Assembly: GCA_020697255.1 (NCBI GenBank)
Contig: JAJFBE010000001.1
Location: 186,001 to 250,000 of the forward strand
Direction: 5' to 3'
Length of the DNA stretch: 64,000 bases
Origin: Burkholderiales bacterium
GTDB lineage: Bacteria > Pseudomonadota > Gammaproteobacteria > Burkholderiales > UBA11063
Part shown: positions 15,901-25,499 of the stretch, in pieces
Position numbering within the stretch: the first letter of the stretch is position 1
Layout: every line of letters begins with the position of its first letter
Notes under the pieces: model-generated
Seen by the model: the letters and a program-made list of their open reading frames with translations, nothing else
What the model was told of the DNA's origin: nothing
Database searches by the model: none
Translations under genes and position numbers: made by a program

Positions 15901-17439
15901 TTAATCCACCTCTAAAGTCGAAGCAACACTTTGATACTCACTGAAATCATCAGTTGGCAGCGCACTGCCATCTGTAGTTAGCATATATGACTCAGGATCT
16001 TTATATAACCACTGATCTGTATATAATTGATGTTTTACATCATAGCCGGTAATTTGCCTGACTGCAGTTACTTTTCTTTTAATTGTATTCTCCCAGATTC
16101 CATTTACTTCTTTTAAAATCGTTACTTTTTGAATAGAAACAATCCCATTAATTGCCCCGGCAATCTGCCCTTTAGACACATTTTGCGCTTCGCTATTTTC
16201 TAACATACATTGTTCAAACCTATAGATCGCTTCTGCTGCCCCATCAGCATGAATAGATGCCATTCCTCCTGGTGTACCTGACATCATCGCTTTTAAAAGT
16301 GTATAGGCCTCTTTACCCCTAATTTCGCCCACCCAAATCCGATTTAAGCGCATGCGCCATGCAGTACGCAATAATTTGGGTATATCAACTTCCATAGTCT
16401 GGGCAATGGCAATAGAGTTATCAACCGTCCACCATTGTAGCTCTGGCGTATCCTCAATAATTCCAACCCTATCCGTTGGCGTTAAAAGCGCTACTTCGTG
16501 TAATAATGAATTAAGTAATGTTGTCTTACCTGATCCCATACCACCGGCAACTAAAACATTAAATCGTCTTTCCACCCAACGTCTTAAAATATCGGCAACA
16601 CTTTCAGGCATCACACCCTGTCTTACATAATCATCTAATGAAATCACCCGGCTGGAATGTTTACGAATAGTAAATAGCGGAAATTTTGATGCCGGAGGGG
16701 AAATTGACGTAAATCTATGCCCATAATATGGAATTTGACATTCAACAATAGGTTCTTTTTTATGGGCAAATAACTCATTGGCTGAAGCCAGTATCCCGAT
16801 TATCTGCTCTGCCCTGGTATATTCCAGTTTTTGAAATTGTTTGGATATTAAATATTTTGGGCTTTGAAACTGGACTGCGGCTAAGTCAGTAATCTCAATT
16901 AAATGAAGTTCAAATACTATATTAATTTTTTTAAGCTGGTTATTAATTTCTTCTATTATGTCATTTATTGTAAGATCCGGGCTGATGGGGTGTTTATAGT
17001 AAAAATATCCATTTTGAATATTATTTGCCAGTTCATTTAATTTATAATGCTCCTCCTGCTCCAAATAGATTTGCTTATCCGAATTTTGGTGTAAGGTATA
17101 GCATAGCGCCATTTTTAATATTTTAAAAATATTTTTATCTTTGGGAAGTACATGGTAATTAAGTATATTATTTCCATGATTGGTTGCTTTTATAACAACT
17201 AAATCACCTACCTTCGGAATAGGATAGTTATTAATTTTATGCTGTGTCTGGGTGGTTAGGCGTTTCATACCTACACCATCTTCTTCATACCATAAATGGC
17301 CTTCATAGGTACCATTTTGTGCCAGATATGCATTTAGCATAACTTCATAAACTAAGGGGCGTTTTAAAACTTCCATAACTTCTTTGAGATCGGTTTCTAA
17401 AAAAGTTACTATGTCGGAAACCGGAACTTCTTTTGACAT
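15901..17439 (-). CDS. virB11: VirB11/CpaF-type secretion ATPase
   Basis: A 512-residue hexameric ATPase. Walker A is AGGMGSGKTTLLNSLL (residues 298-313), the Asp/Glu box is GIIEDTPELQ, Walker B is RIWVGEIRGKEAY, and the His box is GGMASIHADGAAEAIYRFE. The N-terminal half is long and unlike the compact VirB11 N-domain; it is closer to the CpaF/TadA architecture. It powers pilus assembly and substrate transfer at the inner membrane. It lies between TrbL and the outer-membrane protein. A separate ATPase for the thin pilus, PilQ, is at 48.8-50.4 kb. Confidence 0.9.
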   Translation of the reverse strand: MSKEVPVSDIVTFLETDLKEVMEVLKRPLVYEVMLNAYLAQNGTYEGHLWYEEDGVGMKRLTTQTQHKINNYPIPKVGDLVVIKATNHGNNILNYHVLPKDKNIFKILKMALCYTLHQNSDKQIYLEQEEHYKLNELANNIQNGYFYYKHPISPDLTINDIIEEINNQLKKINIVFELHLIEITDLAAVQFQSPKYLISKQFQKLEYTRAEQIIGILASANELFAHKKEPIVECQIPYYGHRFTSISPPASKFPLFTIRKHSSRVISLDDYVRQGVMPESVADILRRWVERRFNVLVAGGMGSGKTTLLNSLLHEVALLTPTDRVGIIEDTPELQWWTVDNSIAIAQTMEVDIPKLLRTAWRMRLNRIWVGEIRGKEAYTLLKAMMSGTPGGMASIHADGAAEAIYRFEQCMLENSEAQNVSKGQIAGAINGIVSIQKVTILKEVNGIWENTIKRKVTAVRQITGYDVKHQLYTDQWLYKDPESYMLTTDGSALPTDDFSEYQSVASTLEVD

Positions 17440-17462
17440 ATGTCATTCTTTCAATATAGATT

Positions 17463-18788
17463 TTATTCTTTATGCGGATTTATATCTAAAGCTGCTCCGC
17501 CACCAGATCCGCTGTCTATAGACCCAGCGCTTTTGGCAAAAGCACCAGCATGATTTTTAGCTTCTGCCATACCACCAGCTACAGCTTTTTTTGCATCCAC
17601 TATTCCGCCTTTTATTGAATCAACTGCAGCATCTTTTGCTGCAGATTGTCCAGTGGCCCTAACTATCTGTTTCCATTTATCATCGCTGGATGTATCCCGG
17701 GCAGTGTTATTTCTCATGCCATCACGCATTACTTTAAACCCGGCCGATTTTGCAGCAGCATTTGCGCCAGTTACACCCAGGCCAAGCTTGGCCGCCCCTG
17801 TTGCAACGCCAGCTACAGCAGAAGTCATCATCTTCCCTCCGGATAGCATTGTTGAGGCTGCACCAATTGCCTCACTAAGGCTGGCGTTTACCGAACCATT
17901 AAGCATAGCTCCGGCTTTGGAAGGTATTGTTAACATTAAAATCATATTAAAGCCAAATACTGCTAACATAGACACAATATTAGTTACAAAAATTCCCAGG
18001 TATTCATTTGCATGTAATATCTCAAATGGTGGTGGTGCTTTTATCCATGTGGGATTATGTAATTGTGCAGCAATAAGCCCCATTAATAAAGAAGTGCAAA
18101 ATAATCTAACAGCAACGCCACTAACATAGGATAAATACTTCTGCCAATAATTAAGTGTCCATGAGCTACCGGCAAATCCGGCAAGAATAATCCCGCCAAA
18201 AATCACAAAATATGCCTCAACAAGCACCAACATTACAGAAAAAACCATAACTAAAATACAAATTATTATCATACCGGCCAAACCCAGTAGAAAGAGTCCG
18301 ATAGCAGTGTCAATAAGGCTTGCAGTTCCAGCTACCGCAATAATCCCCGTCAATGTTGGAGAATACGCTTTCCAAACCAATTCAAATACGGCAGATGGAG
18401 AGTAGTTTAAGACACCACCACCGCCAGTAAAACTTATACCCCCGCAAAGTGCGCCAAGCCTGGCCATCCAGCTGATAATCCCAGTGTAAACATTCAAATC
18501 CAAAGCAAAAATTGCCAGAAATGATGCAACAAAAACCCTTACTATTAAAAACACCCAGAGTTTTTGCAATTCATTGGGAAGTAGTTTTTTTACAGTAAAC
18601 TGGTATATAAATTCCAGAGATGCCACAAACCAGAAAATATATCTAGCAACAGGCAAGAGCGTATCAGACCAGGTTTTCGCAGCTTCGGAATAACTAAGCA
18701 GTATAGTATCTAATACATTACCTGCATAAGCAGATCCGGTAATAAAGATAAATAAAATCAGAGCTAGTTTAAGTTTGATTGTTTTCAT
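17463..18788 (-). CDS. trbL: TrbL/VirB6-family inner membrane channel protein
   Basis: A 441-residue polytopic protein with a cleavable signal peptide (LKLALILFIFITGSAYA) and about six membrane segments up to residue 290. The remaining 150 residues are polar and rich in Ala, Gly and Lys (GMAEAKNHAGAFAKSAGSID), as in TrbL proteins. The segments GLAGMIIICILVMVFSVMLVLVEAYFVIFGG and SYVSGVAVRLFCTSLLMGL match the family. It forms the inner-membrane part of the conjugation channel. Its ATG overlaps the TrbJ stop in an ATGA junction, showing translational coupling. Confidence 0.88.
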   Translation of the reverse strand: MKTIKLKLALILFIFITGSAYAGNVLDTILLSYSEAAKTWSDTLLPVARYIFWFVASLEFIYQFTVKKLLPNELQKLWVFLIVRVFVASFLAIFALDLNVYTGIISWMARLGALCGGISFTGGGGVLNYSPSAVFELVWKAYSPTLTGIIAVAGTASLIDTAIGLFLLGLAGMIIICILVMVFSVMLVLVEAYFVIFGGIILAGFAGSSWTLNYWQKYLSYVSGVAVRLFCTSLLMGLIAAQLHNPTWIKAPPPFEILHANEYLGIFVTNIVSMLAVFGFNMILMLTIPSKAGAMLNGSVNASLSEAIGAASTMLSGGKMMTSAVAGVATGAAKLGLGVTGANAAAKSAGFKVMRDGMRNNTARDTSSDDKWKQIVRATGQSAAKDAAVDSIKGGIVDAKKAVAGGMAEAKNHAGAFAKSAGSIDSGSGGGAALDINPHKE

Positions 18789-19348
18789 AATCCAGGGTGC
18801 CTTAATGCTTCAGCAATTGTCTGGGTATTGTTATCTCTTACCCTTTCATCGGCCATCCGTTTTTGAATTTCCTGGGTTTGCATAAGCTGCATCTGGACTA
18901 ATATACTATTTGTTGCTGCCTGTGCAGAAATAGCCGCTTGTTGTAAAGACATCATTGCCGCCTTAGGATTTACCTGCATTAAAGTCATAATATCACTTAG
19001 TGAGTTTGCTGCATTTTGGATCCCGGTTAAATTTTTATACGCAGTTGAAAATTGTAGACACAGGTCATCATTTACGCTATTAGCATAATCACGTAGTTGT
19101 TTTTGGGTATATCCGGTACAGTTACTACATAAACCTGAATTGGCCAGATTACGCAGTCCTTGTAAATTTTGCAGCTGCTGTGTAACATCCATGGCTTTTT
19201 TAATACTGCCAAATGTAGCATTAACCGAGCCCGTATAGTTGGCCATAGCAGCCACATTAGCTGTATCCAATGAAGTATCGACTGGAACAATTGCAAATAT
19301 ATTAGAAAAAGCTAGTAAAAACAAAACTCCTATTTTTATTCTTAGCAT
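18785..19348 (-). CDS. trbJ: TrbJ/VirB5-like conjugal transfer protein
   Basis: A 187-residue secreted helical protein. It has a signal peptide (LRIKIGVLFLLAFSNIFA) and long helices rich in Gln, Ala and Met (IKKAMDVTQQLQNLQGLRNLANS; IMTLMQVNPKAAMMSLQQAA), with a CSNC pair of cysteines. This is the VirB5/TrbJ pattern of a minor pilus-tip subunit placed directly before TrbL. The ATG at 19348 has a perfect AAAAGGAGC site; the frame opens further upstream. Assignment is by composition and position rather than by a strong motif. Confidence 0.7.
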   Translation of the reverse strand: MLRIKIGVLFLLAFSNIFAIVPVDTSLDTANVAAMANYTGSVNATFGSIKKAMDVTQQLQNLQGLRNLANSGLCSNCTGYTQKQLRDYANSVNDDLCLQFSTAYKNLTGIQNAANSLSDIMTLMQVNPKAAMMSLQQAAISAQAATNSILVQMQLMQTQEIQKRMADERVRDNNTQTIAEALRHPGL

Positions 19349-19359
19349 AAAAGCTCCTT

Positions 19360-19725
19360 TTATAGTACAGGACAAAAAGGTTGTGTAACCAGGACATTAA
19401 ATACAAAATGTGTCGGTTCATACCGACATACATCATAAGGACTCCATAAATATGGAGATGGTGTCGTGGATACAACTAAGGGAAAAGGTGCATTTACAGC
19501 TTGTAGAGATGCAACATATATAGCATATAGTGCAGCGCATGCGGCAGCTTGTGCCGGTGTACTTGGTGGCGTCATAATACATGCGGTATAAACTGCTACA
19601 CCTTTAACTCGTGCAACATTTAATAGAGCTTCATCTATTACCGGTGATGCAATAATGCTACCAAGCAGGCAATATAATAAAATCATTCGATACAAATTTC
19701 TGATAAACGCTATAATACGTGACAT
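19360..19725 (-). CDS. Small exported protein at the head of the TrbJ-TrbL-VirB11 unit
   Basis: A 121-residue protein with a signal or anchor segment (FIRNLYRMILLYCLLGSIIAS) and a short exported domain with three or four cysteines (YTACIMTPPSTPAQAAACAA; YDVCRYEPTHF; FCPVL). I do not recognise a family. The ATG at 19725 has a GAGAGG ribosome site. It is the first gene of the second secretion operon and lies eleven bases before trbJ. It could be a lipoprotein-like or periplasmic accessory of the channel (VirB7-like), but it has no lipobox. Confidence 0.6.
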   Translation of the reverse strand: MSRIIAFIRNLYRMILLYCLLGSIIASPVIDEALLNVARVKGVAVYTACIMTPPSTPAQAAACAALYAIYVASLQAVNAPFPLVVSTTPSPYLWSPYDVCRYEPTHFVFNVLVTQPFCPVL

Positions 19726-19782
19726 AAAATAACCTCTCATGTAATTACATAGGGTAAATTTTATCCGGTAATTAAAACTCAG

Positions 19783-19803
19783 CCTCCGTAATTTCTACGG
19801 CAG
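19783..19803. repeat. Dispersed palindrome, copy 1 (variant)
   Basis: CTCCGTAATTTCTACGGCAG, a slightly diverged copy of the GCCGTAGATTCTACGGC family. It sits between the head of the trbJ operon and the truncated DUF218 gene, at one edge of the cargo region. A TATAAT box follows at 19855-19860. Confidence 0.75.
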
Positions 19804-19982
19804 CTAGTTATTTATAAATCTCTTCTCTTAACTCTTAAAATAATATCTGCATGGTATAATGCCAACTGCTAATAATCGGAAATTAAAGTTTTGTGTAAAT
19901 ATCCTCCTGCTATTGATTTGCAGTATACAGTGATAAATAAGTAATATTTTAGGAATTAAAAATTGAAATTTTTCTTTAAATA

Positions 19983-20423
19983 GCTGATTCAGGTTTATTG
20001 TTAGCCTACATATTTGCTATATGTGGCTTATTATTAAATAGTGCTGTTTCTGGCTTACATAAAGCAGAATATGCTGTAGTTTTAGGTAATCAGGTGCTTG
20101 TTTCTGGACAGCCATCAAAGCGTTTAGTTGCAAGATTAGATAAGGCAATCGAAATATATAACAATAATAAAGTTTTGGCTATCATTGTTAGTGGTGGTTT
20201 TGGAAAAGAAGGTTTTGATGAAGCAACTGTTATGAAAAAATATCTAATTCAACATCGAATTCCTGTAAATAAAATCATTACCGATTCAAACGGGAACAAT
20301 ACTTATCTTACAGCCGAAAATACAAAAAATTTAATCGGAACTAATACATCTATTATTGTAGTATCTCAGCTTTATCATCTTGCCAGATGTAACTTACAAA
20401 TAGCCAGCATTATAGCTGATTAG
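19983..20423 (+). pseudogene. Truncated DUF218 (SanA/ElyC/YdcF-like) protein
   Basis: The frame encodes AEYAVVLGNQVLVSGQPSKRLVARLDKAIEIY, VLAIIVSGGFGKEGFDEATV and SIIVVSQLYHLARCNL, the first three blocks of DUF218 proteins of the ElyC/SanA type, which act in envelope metabolism. No ATG precedes the domain; the best start is a TTG at 19998 and a stop lies just upstream in frame. The protein ends about 60 residues too early, right after the YHLAR motif, and overlaps the end of the convergent ATPase gene. I read it as a 5'- and 3'-damaged gene, perhaps cut when the ATPase gene arrived. Confidence 0.6.
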
Positions 20424-21583
20424 CTTATATTGCTAAAATAGTCTTGTAGCTTATTTATTGGAATAACTACTATATTATGTTCAAGGGTATATATCCTATT
20501 ACCAGGATAAATAATTGCAAGTGAATCAAGGTTTAGTTCTTCTATAATGATTTTAATAGAAGGAGTTATTTTAGGTGCTTCAGACATTTTAAATTCAAAG
20601 CCAAGCTTCTTACCATTTTTTAGAATTAATAAGTCCAATTCAGCCTTATTATGTGTTGCCCAGAAATAACACGCATCACTGGATACTTTGCTATAACGAA
20701 TTACCTCTTCTAAAGCAAACCCTTCAAATGAAGCTCCAGCTTTATGATGTTTAAAGATATCCTCATAATTTTTAATTCCAAAAGTATAATGTAATAGCCC
20801 GCTATCCCGATAATATACTTTAGGACTTTTAACTTGTCTTTTTTGCAAATTTTCATGCCACGGTTTAAGTTCACGTAGCATAAACCCTCCCGCTAAATAG
20901 GATATATAACGTTTAATTGTCGGGTGACTTACCCCCAAGGATGCAGCAAGCTCTGAATAGTTAATAATTTGCCCATGATAATGGGCAAGCATAAACCATA
21001 ATTTTTGTATTATACCAGCCTGAAAATTAAACCCTAACATGGCTAAATCCTGTTCTACATAGGTACGCATATAATTCTCACGCCAAAGCATACTATCTAA
21101 GGCATCTAAAATATAGCTTCTTGGGAATCCACCCTGTGTCCATAGCCTTTGCCAATTTGGGACTTCTATTGTAGAAAATGGTGTTATTTCAATAAATGAG
21201 ATTCGCCCGGCCAGACTTTCTGAAGATTGGTTAATTAAATCACGGGATGCACTGCCTAAAATTAAAAACCTATGTTCCAAATTTTCATCATGTAAATAAC
21301 GTAAGTATGGAAATAATTCAGCTCTACGCTGAATTTCATCAATTACAATTAAGCCTTTAATTCCTGGCAAAATAAAATCCGGATTATCTAATGCCTGTAA
21401 ATCTGCCGGACGCTCCAAATCAAAATAGCCGGGATCTGTTCTACTTTTCCCAGCATCAGACCATAGTTGCCTGGCTATTGTAGTTTTCCCACATTGCCTT
21501 GGCCCAAGTAGACAAACTATCCTATTGACTTTAAATGCATGCTCAATTTGCGACATCAAATTTGCACGTTTAATCAGGTCCAT
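20420..21583 (-). CDS. AAA ATPase with DUF4143 domain
   Basis: A 387-residue protein of the AAA_14-DUF4143 family. Walker A is CLLGPRQCGKTTIARQL, Walker B is IKGLIVIDEIQRRAEL, and the family signature LILGSASRDLINQSSESLAGR follows. The C-terminal part has the winged-helix (SELAASLGVSHPTIKRYISYLAG) and PD-(D/E)XK-like DUF4143 domain ending in KAELDLLILKNGKKLGFEFK. The ATG at 21583 has GGAG seven bases upstream. The biological role of the family is poorly known. A 17-base inverted repeat lies 34-74 bases upstream, and a decayed second copy of the same gene family follows. Confidence 0.9.
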   Translation of the reverse strand: MDLIKRANLMSQIEHAFKVNRIVCLLGPRQCGKTTIARQLWSDAGKSRTDPGYFDLERPADLQALDNPDFILPGIKGLIVIDEIQRRAELFPYLRYLHDENLEHRFLILGSASRDLINQSSESLAGRISFIEITPFSTIEVPNWQRLWTQGGFPRSYILDALDSMLWRENYMRTYVEQDLAMLGFNFQAGIIQKLWFMLAHYHGQIINYSELAASLGVSHPTIKRYISYLAGGFMLRELKPWHENLQKRQVKSPKVYYRDSGLLHYTFGIKNYEDIFKHHKAGASFEGFALEEVIRYSKVSSDACYFWATHNKAELDLLILKNGKKLGFEFKMSEAPKITPSIKIIIEELNLDSLAIIYPGNRIYTLEHNIVVIPINKLQDYFSNIS

Positions 21584-21616
21584 GATTTTCTCCATTTTAT
21601 CTAATATAAGATATTT

Positions 21617-21657
21617 TACCATGAATTTTGAAAATGCCGCTTTCAAATTTCATGGTA
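21617..21657 (-). promoter_or_regulatory. Inverted repeat upstream of the DUF4143 ATPase
   Basis: Arms of 17 bases (TACCATGAATTTTGAAA and TTTCAAATTTCATGGTA) with one mismatch around ATGCCGC, starting 34 bases before the ATPase start codon. It has no T-run on the minus strand and lies in the promoter region, so an operator or a recognition site is likelier than a terminator. Related repeats lie upstream of the decayed paralogue. Confidence 0.6.
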
Positions 21658-21677
21658 TTTTATTATTACATATAAAT

Positions 21678-21884
21678 TTATTGGAAGAGATTAGATATAT
21701 CGAATATTCCGGGATTTGGGATAATCCGATCTTGATCATCTGGTTTTTGTAAATCTACATAATGCCAGTCTGGGCATAACATTTTAGCTAGGGTAGTTTT
21801 ACCAACTTGCCTAGCTCCAAGAATAAAAACAGCAGGAAATTACTTGAGCAATTCTTGAACTCTAGCCGAAAGATTACGCTTCAT
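21678..21884 (-). pseudogene. Remnant of a second DUF4143-type ATPase
   Basis: The frame starts MKRNLSARVQELLK, meets a stop, then reads on in frame as AVFILGARQVGKTTLAKML (a Walker A of the same family as the neighbour) and WHYVDLQKPDDQDRI before stopping again. Family members start with about this spacing and continue for some 300 more residues, so only the N-terminus remains. The sequence is clearly a different paralogue from the intact gene, not a recent duplicate. Confidence 0.7.
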
Positions 21885-22009
21885 ACCAGTAAATTCCACA
21901 AATAAAAGTAATTATTTACTGGTATTATAGCCCAAATATAACTAATTAAACAAATACAACTTTAACCTCTACCATGAAAGTTCTGCACGCAACTTGGAAT
22001 TTTCATGGT
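21883..22009 (-). promoter_or_regulatory. Two inverted repeats upstream of the decayed ATPase copy
   Basis: The first has perfect 12-base arms ATACCAGTAAAT (21883-21894) and ATTTACTGGTAT (21914-21925). The second has ACCATGAAA (21971-21979) and TTTCATGGT (22001-22009), with a nested AAGTT/AACTT pair. Both carry the ACCA...TGGT ends seen in the repeat before the intact ATPase gene, which suggests a shared recognition sequence. Confidence 0.5.
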
Positions 22010-22075
22010 GCGAAATTGATCATCACAGACAAGCATAATATGTAACCTTTCAATTTTGAGAGTGATTTGCCTTAA

Positions 22076-22510
22076 CTAAATTAACAGCTTTTTGCAAGAC
22101 TCCGACCCATCGCTTATATATACCGGCTCAAAATAAAATTTGGTAAAAGTAGTATTATGGCTAAATTTACCTTCTTTGTCACGCATAATGCTATCATCAG
22201 CCCGGGCAATACCTACGCCTTTATCTTTATTATTTTTAACATTTTCAAAATATATAGCTAAATTTAGCCCATGCGAAGATGCAAAGCCAGAATACTGTAA
22301 AGCACCCTTTGAGTCTTTTAGCTCAAAATTATAACTATATACATCTTTTTCAGGATAACTATGGTCTTTAACATTGGTTAATGTTACGTAATCGTTTGTA
22401 TAAGCACCATCTTTTGTATCATAGCCATCACAAAGGTATTTACCGGACATATCAATTGCCTGAACAAAGCCAAAGCATGTGAATAAACTTAAGAGCAATA
22501 CTTTTTTCAT
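22076..22510 (-). CDS. Secreted protein, paralogue of the gene at 22650
   Basis: A 144-residue exported protein: signal peptide KKVLLLSLFTCFGFVQA, then a domain starting IDMSGKYLCDGYDTKDGAY, with GFASSHGLNLAIYFEN and DKGVGIARADDSI in the middle and a late cysteine (SESCKKLL). The two cysteines probably form a disulphide. The same blocks in the same order occur in the divergent neighbour (FSGTYKCELFDKTDG; IAAAHGNNLAIYFES; DRGVGIATI), so they are paralogues. No known family recognised. The fold is likely a small beta-barrel. Confidence 0.7.
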   Translation of the reverse strand: MKKVLLLSLFTCFGFVQAIDMSGKYLCDGYDTKDGAYTNDYVTLTNVKDHSYPEKDVYSYNFELKDSKGALQYSGFASSHGLNLAIYFENVKNNKDKGVGIARADDSIMRDKEGKFSHNTTFTKFYFEPVYISDGSESCKKLLI

Positions 22511-22649
22511 AAAAAACCTCCTAAAAAATAATTCGATATTATAACAATGATTAACTATTATAAGCTATAAATAAAATGAAATTTTTTATAAAGTCAATAT
22601 TATCTATGTTAGAATCAACAGCTTATATTTCTTTTAAGGGAGCCAAATT

Positions 22650-23093
22650 ATGAAGCAAATACTTTCATTATTATTAATATCCTCTGGTATGAATGTTTTT
22701 GCCGCAGACTTTAGTGGTACATATAAATGCGAACTTTTCGATAAAACTGATGGTGGCTTTGACACAACATTAAAACTAAAACTAAACAAAGATACAAGCC
22801 CAAAAGCGCTTATGGATGCCGGATATGCTAGTTATGATATTGATTTTAAGGTAAAAGGTATCTCATATCCCTATACAGGAATTGCAGCAGCACATGGAAA
22901 TAATTTGGCAATATACTTTGAAAGCACCGGTGAGAAAAAGAACCCGGATGATAGAGGCGTGGGAATAGCAACTATTACCTTAGATAAAGATAAATCCGGA
23001 AAAGATACTATTAGCCTACACAAATTCTACTATGAAATGTCATATAAAGGCAAAGGTAACTACGGCTTTGAAAATTGCAAAAAAGTTGACTAG
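22650..23093 (+). CDS. Secreted protein, paralogue of the gene at 22076
   Basis: A 147-residue exported protein with signal peptide KQILSLLLISSGMNVFA and the domain FSGTYKCELFDKTDGGF ... AAAHGNNLAIYFES ... DDRGVGIATI ... YGFENCKKVD. It shares the cysteine pair and the HGxNLAIYFE and GVGIA blocks with the divergent gene at 22076-22510. The ATG has a strong AAGGGAG site. The 139-base divergent space between the pair is a likely shared promoter region. The role is unknown; periplasmic or secreted. Confidence 0.7.
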   Translation: MKQILSLLLISSGMNVFAADFSGTYKCELFDKTDGGFDTTLKLKLNKDTSPKALMDAGYASYDIDFKVKGISYPYTGIAAAHGNNLAIYFESTGEKKNPDDRGVGIATITLDKDKSGKDTISLHKFYYEMSYKGKGNYGFENCKKVD

Positions 23094-23902
23094 TATATAT
23101 GCTGCCCAATAAAGCTTGCGATAAACCAGTAACTATGATCATACCCCTCACGGTAATTTAGTTGTAGTTCCTGGCCATATTCTTTGCAGACTTTAGCAAA
23201 ATTTGCCGTTAAAAGCTGCTTATCCAAAAATGGATCTGCAGTACCCTGTTCAATTAGTATTTGCCCTGGATGTCGGCGGCCTGATTTTATTAGCTCAGTT
23301 GCATCCCACTTTTTCCATTCTTCCCAGTTATCTCCCAGATACCCGCTAAACGCCTTTTGGCCCCATGGACATTGACTTGGATTAACAATCGGGGCAAAAG
23401 CTGAAATTTTATGATATTTATGCGGGTTTTTTAGGCCTATAACCAGTGCGCCATGCCCACCCATAGAATGTCCACAAATTGAGATTTTAGGATTGGATGA
23501 CATAAACTTATTTTTAACCAGCTCATATAATTCGCTGTTAATATAGTTATACATATCATAGTGATCACGATAACCGGCAGTTGTAGCACTTAGATAAAAG
23601 CCGGCACCGGAACCAAAATCATCAGTTTCATGTTCATTAGGCAAATTTAAACCACGTGGTGAAGTATCCGGGCAAATCAGCATGATATTTTTATCTACCA
23701 GGTATCTTTGTGCACCAGCTTTTATCATAAAATTTTCTTCGGTGCAGGTAAGCCCGGACAGCCAAAGCATGCAGCTAGTTGGAGGGTTTGTCTTTAATGG
23801 CAAAAAAACTGAAAAGCGCATTTTAGTTTTAGTAGTGAATGAATCATGTTCATAAAAGCGGACTTCACCGCCAAAACATTTGCTAGACTTTAATACTTGC
23901 AT
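23090..23902 (-). CDS. fghA: S-formylglutathione hydrolase
   Basis: A 270-residue alpha/beta hydrolase of the esterase D type. The nucleophile elbow is ICGHSMGGHGALV, the acid is in EQGTADPFLD and the His is in YREGYDHSYWFI; the oxyanion region LSGLTCTEENFM is also intact. It hydrolyses S-formylglutathione to formate and glutathione, the second step of glutathione-dependent formaldehyde removal. It follows frmA by two bases and is convergent with the secreted-protein gene at 22650, overlapping it by four bases. Confidence 0.95.
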   Translation of the reverse strand: MQVLKSSKCFGGEVRFYEHDSFTTKTKMRFSVFLPLKTNPPTSCMLWLSGLTCTEENFMIKAGAQRYLVDKNIMLICPDTSPRGLNLPNEHETDDFGSGAGFYLSATTAGYRDHYDMYNYINSELYELVKNKFMSSNPKISICGHSMGGHGALVIGLKNPHKYHKISAFAPIVNPSQCPWGQKAFSGYLGDNWEEWKKWDATELIKSGRRHPGQILIEQGTADPFLDKQLLTANFAKVCKEYGQELQLNYREGYDHSYWFIASFIGQHIY

Positions 23903-23904
23903 AA

Positions 23905-25086
<1,182 letters not shown>

Positions 25087-25411
25087 CTAATTACACTTTA
25101 TACCATCAAGTTCTTTTTGTGGCATTAAGAGCAATTTCTTTAAAGGCATAATACAGCCCATTTTATCATAAGCAAGATTTATCTTTTTCCATTGTTTACC
25201 ATTTGGCTCTATTCCAATATTGTTATCACTATAGTCTCCATCTTCTACATAATCTGCATTATATACAAATTTAGCCCATACTTGGCACAAAGGTGTTTTT
25301 GTCTAATTTATATTTAATATATCCACCGCTATATCCCCCACCGGTGTACTTAGTAAAGTGATAAATGTCTATGTCAACTAAGATAGAAAATATTTCAATA
25401 CAGCTATAACT
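25087..25411 (-). pseudogene. Frameshifted remnant of an unrecognised gene
   Basis: Two adjacent minus-strand frames read like one protein broken by a frameshift near 25280. The upstream frame gives YHFTKYTGGGYSGGYIKYKL and then KNTFVPSMG before a stop; the next frame continues QVWAKFVYNADYVEDGDYSD to MPQKELDGIKCN. Neither has a convincing start. The composition suggests a small secreted or periplasmic protein. No family is recognised. Confidence 0.4.
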
Positions 25412-25499
25412 ACTTCACCCCAGGTATACGGAAATTCAGTACCATATTCAGATATGGATCATATATAATTAAACTAAACATACAATAATAGGAGTTATC

